Shown here piece by piece: positions 33,400-44,581 of a stretch of 64,000 nucleotides of DNA. The stretch comes from Moniliella sp. 'wahieum' (taxonomy: Eukaryota > Basidiomycota > Moniliellomycetes > Moniliellales > Moniliellaceae). Both the position numbers and the translations under genes were made by a program. The stretch is from positions 1 through 64,000 of the forward strand of contig RSEE01000059.1 of assembly GCA_003971905.1 (NCBI GenBank), written 5' to 3'. Position 1 is the stretch's first letter; the number at the start of each line of letters is the position of its first letter. Below the pieces are notes generated by a model that was not told where the DNA came from, did no database searches, and saw only the letters and a program-made list of their open reading frames with translations.

Positions 33400-34689
33400 T
33401 TCTTTTCTGGCATGCTTGGATCCCTCCCTAGAGATCGCGGCTCGGACGCTTCGGTTCGTGTCCTACGTCGGTCGGTCGGTCGGTCGGTCGGTCGTCGGTC
33501 GCGCAGAGTCCGCTCTCCTCTCTACTGCTTTGCTGTGCTCGGCTTGCTCTGCTCTTCTCTGCTCACTTCTCCGCCTCGGCTCTTTTTTTTTTCCTTTCCT
33601 TTCCTTTCCTTTCCTTTCCTTTCCTTTCCTTCTTCATTTCGCTCACATCTCTCTCTTCCCCATCTGCCTGCCTCCCCGCTTCCCCGCTTCCCACCTTATC
33701 TCCCTCTCGCTGCTCACCAGGCTGCCGTGTGTGTAATTTGTATCCGTGTTGCGACTCTTGCTTGGACCCCGTCGCGTGACGCGTATACTCCGTACCATAG
33801 CCCCGTTTGCTTCTCTTGTCTTGCCATGCATGCAAACACCCGTCACGGTCCCCGTACGCCACGAATGGACCTATCCGTCACAGTCGTAAACCTGGGTGTA
33901 GTAGTCGTGCCCCTCTCCCGCGCCTAGCATGACTCGACACGGCCCCCCATTTCCAATTTCCCATTCCCAACCACACTGATCCACTCTAGTCTCATGTCTG
34001 ATCAGTCTGATACCGTCCGTCCGTCCATCACGCAGGCCTTACCTCCCCTCCCCTCCCAATCGCATTCACATTCACCTCTCATCGTATGGCCGTTTTGCAG
34101 TGCACCGAATGCCCCCCTCCCGCCCCCTAGTATCGTTGTCAGTTGCAGTTGCACTTGCACTTGCACTTACCGACCCGACCAACCCATGCACATCTCCCAT
34201 ACCTCCATCGTTCCCATTCGGCGCGCGACCGGATATATCTGGTACCAGGTCTGGGCGTTCAGACAAGGTGTACGGTGCACACCACACCTGACAGTGCGTC
34301 CGTACGGGGATACGTCACTCGCCTTGTCCACCGCACGCTTTTTTTTCTTTTTGCTCGACCGTCGGGCGATGTGTGCTACGTTGGTCCGATACGTGACCCT
34401 GACCAAGACGGTGACCCGTATCGATCACCAGTTGGCTTGCTTCACACACCCCGGTCGACCCAGCTCGAACTTAGCTTCCACCTACCGTCTCGCTGCCATA
34501 CGCACTGAGGACGGGCAAGCGCTGCGCCGTAAAAAAACCCGTTGAAAACGTTGCACGGCAGGCACACTGGTGTCACTATCGGCCCAGGCGTCGCCTAGAG
34601 GATCATTCACAAGTTGGTCGAGTACATTCGTACAATCCCTTAGACTAGGAGACGCAAGGACGACGGACGGTAGGTTCGCGCTGGGTCAG

Positions 34690-35290
34690 GTGATGGGTCG
34701 GAGCGGAACTTGGCAGGAGAAGTGAGAGGTCTTTGAGCACGAAGCCGAGCCGGTTGCACGTGTCGTGTGCCAAGGTTGGGTATATTATACGGTGGCACCG
34801 GCTTATTATTGGGTCGTAGGAAAACCTGTCTGAAGCCTCCTGCGCTTGGGGACGCGTAGAAGCTGTGGAGGACAAACGCTTCCAGAAACGAGGCTGAACA
34901 GCAGTGGCTACCGACGTGCCTGGAACAGAACTCGCGCGATAAGCTGCTAAGGGGACTCGACGCGGCTGAAGGAAGGTTCGCGCGACTGGGCGGATGGAAA
35001 GCTGAGGGACGAGAATGGAAGGTGGGGAAAAGGTAAAAGGTCCCCACCCACCAAGTCATACAGGCTAGATCCAAAGGGAAATCGGACACCGTAGGTGTGT
35101 AGAAAAGACTTCATGCCAACATATGGTTTGGTTGCCGCAGGCACTTGTCGCGGGGACACAGTCGTCGCAAAGATACTGAAACCTTGGGGACCTCATTAGG
35201 CCACCGACTGGGACGGGAGCGGGAGGCGACTATTGTCGCGCGGAGGCGGCCCCCCTTCGGGCCACCGTACATGGTTGAACCGTCCATCCA
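34690..35290 (-). repeat. Dispersed repeat of about 0.6 kb, left copy
   Basis: Read on the minus strand it aligns with 39830-40540 read on plus. The best-kept island (34950-34995) contains CCTTCCTTCAGCCGCGTCG, present at 40276-40294. Other shared words in the same order are TATCTTTGCGACG, GCGGCAACCAA, CAGCTTTCCAT and CTCGGCTTC, then CAAAG. No protein is conserved between the copies. Confidence 0.75.
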
Positions 35291-38200
35291 TCATCAAACC
35301 ATTAAACTTGGTTAGACTTCGGACTGCACTCTACCTGCTACCTGATGGGCATGTTCAGAGCAAGAGCAGCTGGGCCATAGCTTGGATCAGACCATCACAT
35401 CCAACGTAGGCCCGTATCACCCAGGAGGCAATGTGGGGCATGCTGACAGATCGTGGCAGTGGTCAGTGGTCAGTGACCAGGTGCTCCTGGGCGGGAAGCA
35501 CGGCACCGGAGGAGAGACTGCGGGCAGACGTCGGTCACTGCGTCACCAAGGGTCGGTCGGGCTCTCGATCATCGATCATCTCTTTGGTCCGGAAGGTCGC
35601 TAGGTACGTACGTAGTCCGTCGGCCTACGCTGGGGCCTCCGACTCTCTCGTCTGTCAAAGATCTCCTGGCAAGCTCTTCCGATGTCTCCAGTAGAACCTT
35701 CGTCGTTTCTCGCCGAACCCACCGACCGTTTGGCTTGTCTTTCCTTCAGGCAGCTGGCGCACCGACTACGGCAGGTAAACAAGGCACTGGTTGTGCGTTT
35801 GCGTTCGTGTTCAGTTCCCAGTGTCACAGGACGTGTCGAGCCTGCTACTCTTCCAGATGACCGTCGAAGAGGACACGAGGTCACATAAAGAGAGAAAAAG
35901 AAGGAGGCCATAATGGTGCCGTCGCAGCTGCGGTTAAGATCTTTTGTACCATAACTTCATCGAAAAAGTGGCGCAGGCGTATACAGATACGGTTTCATGG
36001 GTGTACGAGCGATACACCACATCTTCAGAGAGAGTGCCGTCTGTCATCATCTCGTTCTTTCCGTGGAACAACTCTTTTGACGGTAAGTGTCATCATCGCC
36101 ACACGCCATGTTGTCTTAGTTCATTATGTGCGGGTGAAGAGGCCAGAACGAATCCTGGACGAGCCCCTGCATGTCATGTGCCATTCCCAATTGCATTTCA
36201 CCTTGAAGGAATTCAAATATACCATCTCCTGACTATTAGGTGTTCCCGGATTCCAGATGCCTCGACGTCTGGTTGCCAAGTTTTCATGGAGCCCCCCCCC
36301 CCGCCATGAATCCCCTTTTGTTCCCGCGCCCCCAAATACATAGTCCAACTTCATCCCAAATGTCAACTGGCCCTATCAAAACCTGAGTAGCCATTCCACT
36401 TGGGCCGCTTCCCCAGTCCACGTGCCCTTGTCTCCTACAACCGCCTTTGAGGACACTTTTGAGCCCCGTCAGCTTGAGGGTTTTGACTCCCTCCTATTAC
36501 TCTAGCGCGTAGTCTACCTAATCGGTGTCGGTGTTGACCAGCATATGTTGCACCGTTGACATCAGTCCCCCTCATGGGACGAGTGGAACGATGCGACAGG
36601 GTGCAAGGTTCGTGCCCAAACTGGACTTACTTGTCCATCAGGGCATAGGGTTCGTAGCAGCCTCACAATAATTTAGGAGAATCAGTGTAATTGAACGTAC
36701 AGCAACGCTCAATCCAGTTCGATCCGTGGTCCGTATAAGATCAATTCTCCTTCACATAGGCTGTCTGTCTTGTATCTTGAAGCACCATGGAATATGAATT
36801 TCGGCAGAGGGGGCCAATCTGTTGAGTGTGACGTCACCTGCGGCCCAGCCCATTTAGTCTCCGGTTTATTCCGGAGCAGATCTTCCCGAGGCTTCTGCCC
36901 CCAGTAATTCTTCCTTAGTACCATCTCCCTTCTCACCGGTAGCAGACCGCTGGGCAGATATCCTCCGACACAATCCACCCAGAAACTTATCCTGATCTCA
37001 TTCACAGCCTTTATGTTACGGTGTCTATGTGCATGAAATCCTTGAAGGTACCTTTTACTTTGATTCCGCTTAAACCCTTTACTTGGTGTTGAAGTAACGA
37101 GATTCATAAGGCACCATACAATATTGGCGTAACCCGAGATGTAATTTTTTCATACGTCCAACGGGTCTGACTGCGTTGCAACTCACATCCTTTGGGACTA
37201 ACAGTTTTAGGTAGCAAAGAACGCGAGCATGTCTTCCATGCTGCTTCCCTATTTGGACTGCCTCGGCTGAAACTATGCACTTTAGGAAGTATGCAGAACC
37301 ACCAGCTGCGAGAGAGAAGGTAACACTGCCAAACATGTATATGCCTCCTACCTCTGTTCGTTCATCATGCCCAAGAGCTGGCAGATTGGTTGGCATATCA
37401 GGCTTCATGTTAAGTCACCCAGCCCGTTTGCACGAAACGCAGTTTCCCTTGATGTTTTCCTGAAGGATGAGGATAAGTATGATGCTTTTCTCTCAAAAGA
37501 ATCTCATCTGTCCGGATAGAACTATAGTTTCCAATATGAGAGCGTAACATGGCCATTGCGCACCCGCAGCCCTGTGCTACTTCTGCCACCAAATGTGCGA
37601 GCCAAAGATCGGTCATGTTTCTTCATCAGCTCAGTTATACGCTACAATGTAAAAAGGAAGGGCAGACATGTATCCCCCGGTGGGGTAATATGTTCTGCCA
37701 TCCTATTTCCTTCCACTGTGCGCTCACCTCAGAGCTGCATTGAGGTGAGAAAGTTGTGGTGCAGTTAATATGCACACACGAATCCAGCAAAATTGGAACG
37801 TGCCATGATTGAATGCTTGACAAAATTGTATCCGCATTCAAAGGTAAACTCCATCAGAAGGGGAAAGGGTATGTCACTAAACCCACTTTAGAGCCTTACC
37901 ATCCCACTATAGATGAAGGTCATGACAATGATGTGTTCGCTTACGCATCCCGTTCTGCAAAGGAATTGTGGAGGCCCTAACACCCAATTAACGCTGTTCG
38001 CTCCAAACACTGGGCCAATCAATCAGTCGCCGGCTATGATCCAAATATCTCTTCACATTGCTGGGTAAGTGAAATCACCGAATTATCCTGGCCAAATACT
38101 ATCTTCAAATTCATACTCGCACGTCAAGCGAAACGGTGAAAACCCAGGGTCTGGTGATCGGACATGTTACAAATTCAATTAGCAGAAATATCTGGAGCAA

Positions 38201-39829
38201 GGTCAGGGCTCATCGTCGATATAGATAGCATTTCGGAATAGAATACCTCGAGGGCGGTCAAGAAGCGGAAGCACCAACAGCTAGGATTTCTGTCCGGAGA
38301 AATCTTATGAAATCCATGCGACTAGTCATCGTTGGCATTGAAAACATATCAGTGTGGAGATGAAACGGCTATCGCCCATAATAGTGTGAGGCTACCACAG
38401 GCCCAGTTATCTGGGTTATTGTAAACATGTCGCAAACGTGGCGTGGATGGAGAGGTTACGGCGAAATAGTGGCCCAAGTCAGAATAGAGGGTCGATCAAG
38501 ATAATAGAGCAAGGCGAGTGGTTGTGCGAAGAGACCTAACATCGTAAACCAGATCTTGAGATACGCCATGACCAAGGGGGTGAGATCCAGCCACCTACTA
38601 CTTGATGACACTCATTGATCTTCGTGCATACGTCGACACCATGCTGCACAATGATCAGCCAAAGATATCATCTTGTAGGGCCCTTAGAAGGGTGGTGGTC
38701 CTACAACCCAGTTTTGGTAGCCATCATTTCGCTGTTGCCTGTTCCATGACAGGTTCAGTGTGCTGTCGTATGTACCAAGGCGTTTCGCGCATTGACGCTT
38801 CACCATCGATTTAGGGCTGTGTGGGCCAAACGAGTCGGGTGCTGCAATCGTAATAAATAGCTCACAGATCGAGGATTTTTTTGTATGAACGGCACTGAGT
38901 CCACGACTTTGGGCCACCGGTAGTTCTCTAATTCTTTTAGCGTCAAAAGAAAGACACAGATAATGAGCAGGAGTAGTCTCAAAAGGATGGCTGTCATGAA
39001 CACATACATTTGCACTTGAATGGTCCGTGAGGGTGGGGTGTATTCCAGACATGTAACGCTTCCAAACCTAGTTTTCGAAAGCAAGCCTAGCATTGGGAAA
39101 AAAAAGTAAGGCGATGCTCGCAAATGACCATTCATTATTCATTGTTCAATGTCACCTTCCCATCTCGTTGGCTCCCAGCTTAAGCCAAATCGAACAAATT
39201 TACAACGCATGGCGTCAACGTCACGTGAGAATTCTTGCTCTACTGCTCGTTGAAGAAGTACAAAATATTCCGGTATTATCAGCATGGGGTGTTAAAGGCA
39301 ACCGTTGTTCTATGTCCAGCCTTATTGGCTTTGCATTGGTTCGCTCAACAGATCAGTAGTGTTTGGCAGATATGGACAGGAGATGCCGACCTGGTGTGAG
39401 CCTTCCGCATCTGGTCTTGTTTTTCTTGCGTCACCCGAAAGCTTTGATATTTTTATTCCTACCATCACTCTCTCGCTCTCATGGCTCCAAAAGCAAAATT
39501 GCTTCTCTTTACGGTGGCTAACCGTTCCACGTGGTCCACAATTTGATTCAGAAAATGACGAGATCTCTGGTATATTCCTTTGCAATCGATGTGCCCGCCT
39601 TCCAAGTCTAAAATGCATCAATGGATATGAGGAAAGAGAAATCGAGACGTCGATTGACGGGCAAAAGGGCGGGAGCAGGGAGTGCGGTTGGCCGTATCCG
39701 ACGACGGGGATACATCACACAACCAAACTCAACTTTACCACGGGAAACCCCAGACACCGTGAAAGCCGATAGAGGCCCGTCCGCTCGACCAACAATAGAG
39801 GACGCTCCCAGATTCAAGTCAGTTTAATC

Positions 39830-40540
39830 GTGGCTGGCAAACCCGCCAGCGAAATTAGCACTAGTTCTACGGTTGCCCGATCGAGGGGAGACGCATCGCG
39901 CGACTATAGTCAGCCCCAGCTGAAGTCGAAGTTGATTGGCCTAAATGAGGCCACCGACAAGTTTCCGGTATCTTTGCGACGGCTGTCACCCGTCACCACT
40001 TACTTCTCCGTTGCGCGTGCGGCAACCAACCCTCTTGTGACATGTCTTCCTTTATACGCCCCTATACAATGTCCGTTCTCCCTTTTGACCTCGCCTGTAC
40101 CCATGGTTGGTGGTGATCATTTCACCCACCTTCCACTCTCCGCCCTTCCCGCCTTTCATGTCCAACTCCTGCTCGTTTCCAACCCATGGATTCAGTACAG
40201 GCAACCTCGTCTGCACTTGTTGCTTCCTCATCTTCCGACCTCGTCCTCCAGCTTTCCATTCCGCCCAGTCGGGCGAGCCTTCCTTCAGCCGCGTCGAGTC
40301 CCTGTACCTTCGCGTGGGTCCAGCCACGTCAACAGTAGCTTCCACTGTTCAGCCCCCAGCACTGGCAGTGTTGTCATCTACTGTGGCTCTCTACCCGTCC
40401 TCAAACCTCGGAGCCTGTATCAGACAAGTTACTATACGCCCAAACAGGAGTACATACGCAGCCTTTTTGTCACACAGCCGCCTCGGCTTCACGCCCAAAG
40501 GTCTCTCTCTACTCGTCTCTAGATCCGCTCAGATCTACCA
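39830..40540 (+). repeat. Dispersed repeat of about 0.7 kb, right copy
   Basis: Inverted relative of 34690-35290. This copy is about 100 bp longer because of extra sequence at roughly 40110-40240, just before the CAGCTTTCCATTCCGCCCAG word shared with the left copy. The pair faces outward around about 4.5 kb of unique DNA. Confidence 0.75.
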
Positions 40541-42418
40541 ACTAGCCCAATCCGAAACTGCCGTAAGTCATCCGGCTGTCTCCAGAGAGGTTGTACTCCA
40601 CAAACGTGGGTGGCTCCCAACTGGCGGGGCCCGCCCCTGAGGCAAGCGGCATAGATCACTGATCATCTCTCAAGAAAAGTGCATGCTAGGGAATCCTGAA
40701 GGAAAGTAGACATTCGGGGCACAAAGGGCAGCAATCATTGTATGTTGTGAAGCAAAAAAAACTTAGTAGATAGGAACCATGCAACCACCGTCGACCCTGG
40801 CGCGAATTGATGGCAATGTGCCCAGCGGGCCATCTGAAAGGTCCAAAAGGCGCGTCGTGACTTATTTGGTCACATGTTGCTGTAATAACATCGCCGTGCA
40901 CAAAGAACATGCTGTATTCGCAGGGGCGAGGGGTGACTGAATCTGAGGTATGGCCCCAGGTGTTGGGTACATTGGCTGAAGCGTGGAATTAGCTTTTCAT
41001 TTTTGGTGTCACGGGGCGACGTCTGAACCATCTTGCACAGCCGCCTCCACTTCCTTATCGTCGCTATCGCTTCTCGGCTTCTTTCCCTATCTCGTCTATC
41101 TCGACTCGTTTTCTCTTCTCTTTCCCCTTTCACCCTTCTTCTAGGCACTCCACTGCTTCTAGAAGGAACACCGCTCGCTCAGCTCGCTCGCCCTCCCTCG
41201 CCCATCGGAGCACACCGCTTTCGCGTCAGCCGCTACACACGCAACCTCTGCTTGCAGACCGCTGCTCAGGCTCTGCTCGACGCACCGCAAAGCACCACTC
41301 ACGACCCTCCTCCGTTCACGCCAGTGAACCTTGGACTTTGGATCTGAAACGCGTTCAGTCCTCCGTGATGACCATCTCCGATGGGCAGGGAAGGTCTCCA
41401 TCTGCCGGGAAGCCAGCCACCCCCGTCACATTCGGTAACAGAAGCCATACGCCAATGTATATGGAGTGGGAAGGCAGAAATACTCATTTCGAGGAAAAAT
41501 AGAGCGTCAGTCGACAAGCAAGGGCCGTGTTAGATCCATAGATGATGGATCGCTTAAGCACAACTTGGCTGCATTGTGCCTGTCCAACGAAACTATATAT
41601 ACTGGTGGGTAAAGCTGAAGCGGTTCTTATATTACAGCTAAAGTATTACGAATCCTTGGATTTAGCTCAAGCATCCCTGTCTATTCATCCCCTTCCCCTC
41701 ATACTCGCAAAAATCATCCCCATGTCCATACATGTGGGTAACAAACATGCGCGGGGGCACCAAGAGACGGCAGTTAAGGTCCAGCATTCGAATGAGGAAG
41801 GGAGATGTGGTTGCAAAGGCCCCGGGCCTCTATCGTTAATCCTCATGGCGTATCCGTCGTTTCACAGATGAAAGAATGAGGATCACGGGAATCATCAGTG
41901 GGGTTTGTGGAGGCGTTTTACGCGATACGCGTAAACCTTGATCTGAAGCGCTTCCAGGTACATCCGCTTCCTTCGATAACAGCCCCTATTCTCACCCTAA
42001 CCGCAAGCATCGAACGTCAGCAATTAGTTCATGTCTATAAAGACCGTTCTTTTGGCAACCACAACACCATTGTCCAGGCTGGGACTGGTCAGTCCAAGAT
42101 GATGGCCTTCTTCAAACTGTTGGAAGAACGCAAGAGTGTTGTTTGGGATCCTTGGATTCATATCTCAAGCGTTTCCCTTCACAGAGCGAGCGCGATCGAG
42201 GACGTACGCGTGGGCAAAACAGTTAAAAGGCAGAAAGGGGAACCTTTGAAGCCATCAGCTCCTCGGCTGCCTTGCATCCTCTCGGTATATCTTGTACTAC
42301 CGTATCATCCTTGCCAGTTCGCAGAGCGTCGAGCTTAGAGAGTGTTGCAGTCGTCTGCCACGCAAACAGTCAATCTCCCACCCAACATACACATTCACGT
42401 GGCGACCTACCAATTCCA

Positions 42419-42953
42419 TCACCGCTTGGATCGAGGCCACTTTGTCCTTTTGTCGGTCCGCTCGCCTACAGCCCTCACAAAGTCAGTTATATGCGCACAC
42501 AGATCCATCGCGTAGAGATACGCGTACTTGTCCAACTGCTTGATCCGGGTACTAATGTAACTCCGGGCTTTAGCCTGGCTCATGGGGAGGTACAGGCCAC
42601 CTAAACCGAGCGAGACGAGCACTTCGCTTGCGGCGTTGCTGAGGTAGAGTTAATAACTTACATCTCCGAGCAGAGCAAGAAAGAACGCACTATCTCGTCG
42701 GCACTTCAATGCCGCTCTCAAGCACTTGAGAGCCATGGACAAAGGCCTCTTCTTCGGTATTGCGGTGCATGCGTTGTCGCACCTCAACCAGGTGGTCGGC
42801 CACCGCAACGTACGCATCCCGCTCGGCCTCGGTCTCAGCCAAGGCTTTCTTCTCCGCAGCTAGGTCTGGCTGAAGACGATTTCGCACAAAATCTTGCGCT
42901 TTGCTCATCTCGGCATCCGTTACGGGCCGGTCGTCCAGCTGGTCGGACGACAT
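42419..42953 (-). CDS. UXT-like prefoldin alpha-family protein
   Basis: Start MSSDQLDDRPVTDAEM. Exon 1 encodes an acidic/basic heptad-rich helix (about residues 17-65, LAAEKKALAETEAERDAYV) suited to one coiled-coil arm, then VLESGIEVPTR. An intron (42639-42690, 52 bp, donor GTGCGT, branch TTAAC) leads in phase to YNAASEVLVSLGLGGLYLPM, then QAKARSYISTRIKQLDKY, a second helical arm. The V-x-LGLG-x2-LPM hairpin between two helices is the prefoldin alpha/UXT layout. Spliced length is about 160 residues. The whole gene reads without frameshift, including across the splice. UXT proteins join the R2TP/prefoldin-like complex; that role here is inferred. Confidence 0.65.
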
Positions 42954-43249
42954 GGTGATGGTGGTTGGGCTGAGCCCAAATGGATTTGATGCTTGATGGG
43001 GACATGCGGGCCGCACTGGTTACTGGTTACGTCACACGTGTGTGTTCAACATTGCAAAAGTGGGCACTCGCTTTTTTTTCGCTTGCAGCAAGAAACTTAT
43101 CAAGAGGCCCAACATGAGGTACTGAAGGAGCTGGATTGGCACAAAAGGTATACTATGGTTGCGGCGGCAATGGCCACCCTGACGGTGATTGGAACATGAT
43201 AGTGATGCATCCAAAACAAGAGTAGTGACAAGGAGGGCGACATTGGAAA

Positions 43250-44581
43250 TCAGGCGGGAGTCAGCGGCTCAGGTGCAGCTATCTGGGCCTCTTGCGGGCC
43301 AAAGTTATCCACCACCTGGGATCCCTCAGGGAGTGCAAGTTCACCCTTGTCAAGCATATCTTGCAGGTACCCAACAGTGGGAATGGTCTGGGACCAAATA
43401 TGGTCCCCAACAACCAGAGGCCGATACTTGCGTTGGATCTCTTGGTCCTTAGGAGCGTGGAGGGGTTGGAATGTGGTGTGGTAGTCTGGAGCCCAAAAGA
43501 GAGGGAAAGAAAACCGCTCTTGCTGGCCCATGGGTCGAACACGATGCCGGGTTGCGACATACTTGCCTCCAGACAAGAGTTCGGTCATGTCCCCAATATT
43601 GAGGACGAGCGTGCCTGGGCGTGGCGGGGCATCCACCCACTGGCCCTGACCGTTGAGAACCTCCAACCCTGGCTGTTCTGACAGGAGAAGCGTCAAGCAC
43701 TCAAAGTCTGAGTGGGCCTGCATGCCCATCTCTTCGTTGGCCGGATCAAAATCAGGGAGAGCGGGGTAGTGCAACAAGCGCAAGCTGGCAGGAGGGGCGG
43801 CTTGGGAGCTCATGTAATCCAAAGCGTTAGGGGGTAGGCCGAGGCTCATCCCCAGCGCTTGCCACAGACGGTGACCCAGATGATATACCGCGTTGTAATA
43901 GTCCATCACTCTCTTGCGGAAGAGGGGAACGTCCTCTTCGCGAGGCCACAGATTGTGGCCCAAAAGAGGCGTTTGGGCTTGTACGAGAGGGTGAGTAGAA
44001 GGGATCTCATATCCCACATCAAACGCTTCCTTGATATCCCCAGCAATCGGACGGTCGCTGGAGCGAAATTCGTCTCGGGGCTGGTAACCCTTGTGACTGG
44101 GGAATGACTTGCCAATGTAGGCCTCCATGCGCTTAGCTTCGTCCAGTGCGTAAAAGTCTTTGGCGGCCGATTGGAGTCCATGGATAAGCTCAGGGGAGAT
44201 ACCATGGCCGGCAATGTAGGTGAATCCAACCCGCTCGGCTACAGCACCAAGTTCATCCGCCACCCTCTGTTGCTCAGTCAGGTCGGGAGAGAGTCCACTG
44301 ACATTGAGGGTAGGAATCGAATTGAAGTCGCCATGCTTGTTCGTCCGCTCGTGTGGGCTCCGAAAAGTCGAAGACAAGGGGGTAGTGTGGGGGCGCACCT
44401 GACAACGGGGAAGGAGCGCGCTGGAAACAGGAAAGGGCAAGGCTTGGGCGGAGGAAAGTATGGGCAAGGGAGTGGTGGTCATGCTGGGAACCTTCCCTGT
44501 CCCCCACGCCCTTTGGGCACGGAGGGCAGATGAGAAAGGCAAGTTGCTGCGTGTTGCGGCAGCCGATCGGGCGGCAATCAT
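43250..44581 (-). CDS. Isopenicillin-N-synthase-like 2OG-Fe(II) dioxygenase
   Basis: A single intact 443-codon frame. Such enzymes use Fe(II) and 2-oxoglutarate to hydroxylate or desaturate small molecules; the substrate cannot be told. The N-terminal DIOX_N region (FNSIPTLNVSGL to GFTYIAGHGI) starts near residue 85. The iron ligands are His290 and Asp292 (QAHSDF) and His346 (ATRHRV), and the 2OG-binding Arg and Ser are in RFSFPLF, about ten residues later. The first 80 residues are rich in Ser, Arg and Ala with almost no acids, suggesting a mitochondrial presequence; Met34 is an alternative start. It lies about 300 bp upstream of the UXT-like gene on the same strand. Its intact frame is notable given the indels in its neighbours. 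Confidence 0.88.
   Translation of the reverse strand: MIAARSAAATRSNLPFSSALRAQRAWGTGKVPSMTTTPLPILSSAQALPFPVSSALLPRCQVRPHTTPLSSTFRSPHERTNKHGDFNSIPTLNVSGLSPDLTEQQRVADELGAVAERVGFTYIAGHGISPELIHGLQSAAKDFYALDEAKRMEAYIGKSFPSHKGYQPRDEFRSSDRPIAGDIKEAFDVGYEIPSTHPLVQAQTPLLGHNLWPREEDVPLFRKRVMDYYNAVYHLGHRLWQALGMSLGLPPNALDYMSSQAAPPASLRLLHYPALPDFDPANEEMGMQAHSDFECLTLLLSEQPGLEVLNGQGQWVDAPPRPGTLVLNIGDMTELLSGGKYVATRHRVRPMGQQERFSFPLFWAPDYHTTFQPLHAPKDQEIQRKYRPLVVGDHIWSQTIPTVGYLQDMLDKGELALPEGSQVVDNFGPQEAQIAAPEPLTPA

Larger units (their letters stand above)
33400..42418. other. 9-kb gene-free block
   Basis: 33.4-34.0 kb is pyrimidine-rich with a (TCGG)n tract near 33475 and a (TTTCC)n tract near 33590-33628. From about 35.3 to 42.4 kb the sequence looks unique, with lower GC and few homopolymers or tandem repeats, unlike the rest of the window. 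Only short open frames occur (132 codons at most in 36.7-37.1 kb, minus) and none has recognisable motifs. The exception to uniqueness is an inverted pair of old repeats, listed separately. It could be decayed transposon DNA or a non-coding locus. Confidence 0.5.

Noticed and set aside
34690-40540. The inverted repeat pair as a functional DNA transposon
   Set aside because: The copies are strongly diverged, no transposase-like protein lies between them and no target duplication could be identified, so only the repeats are called.
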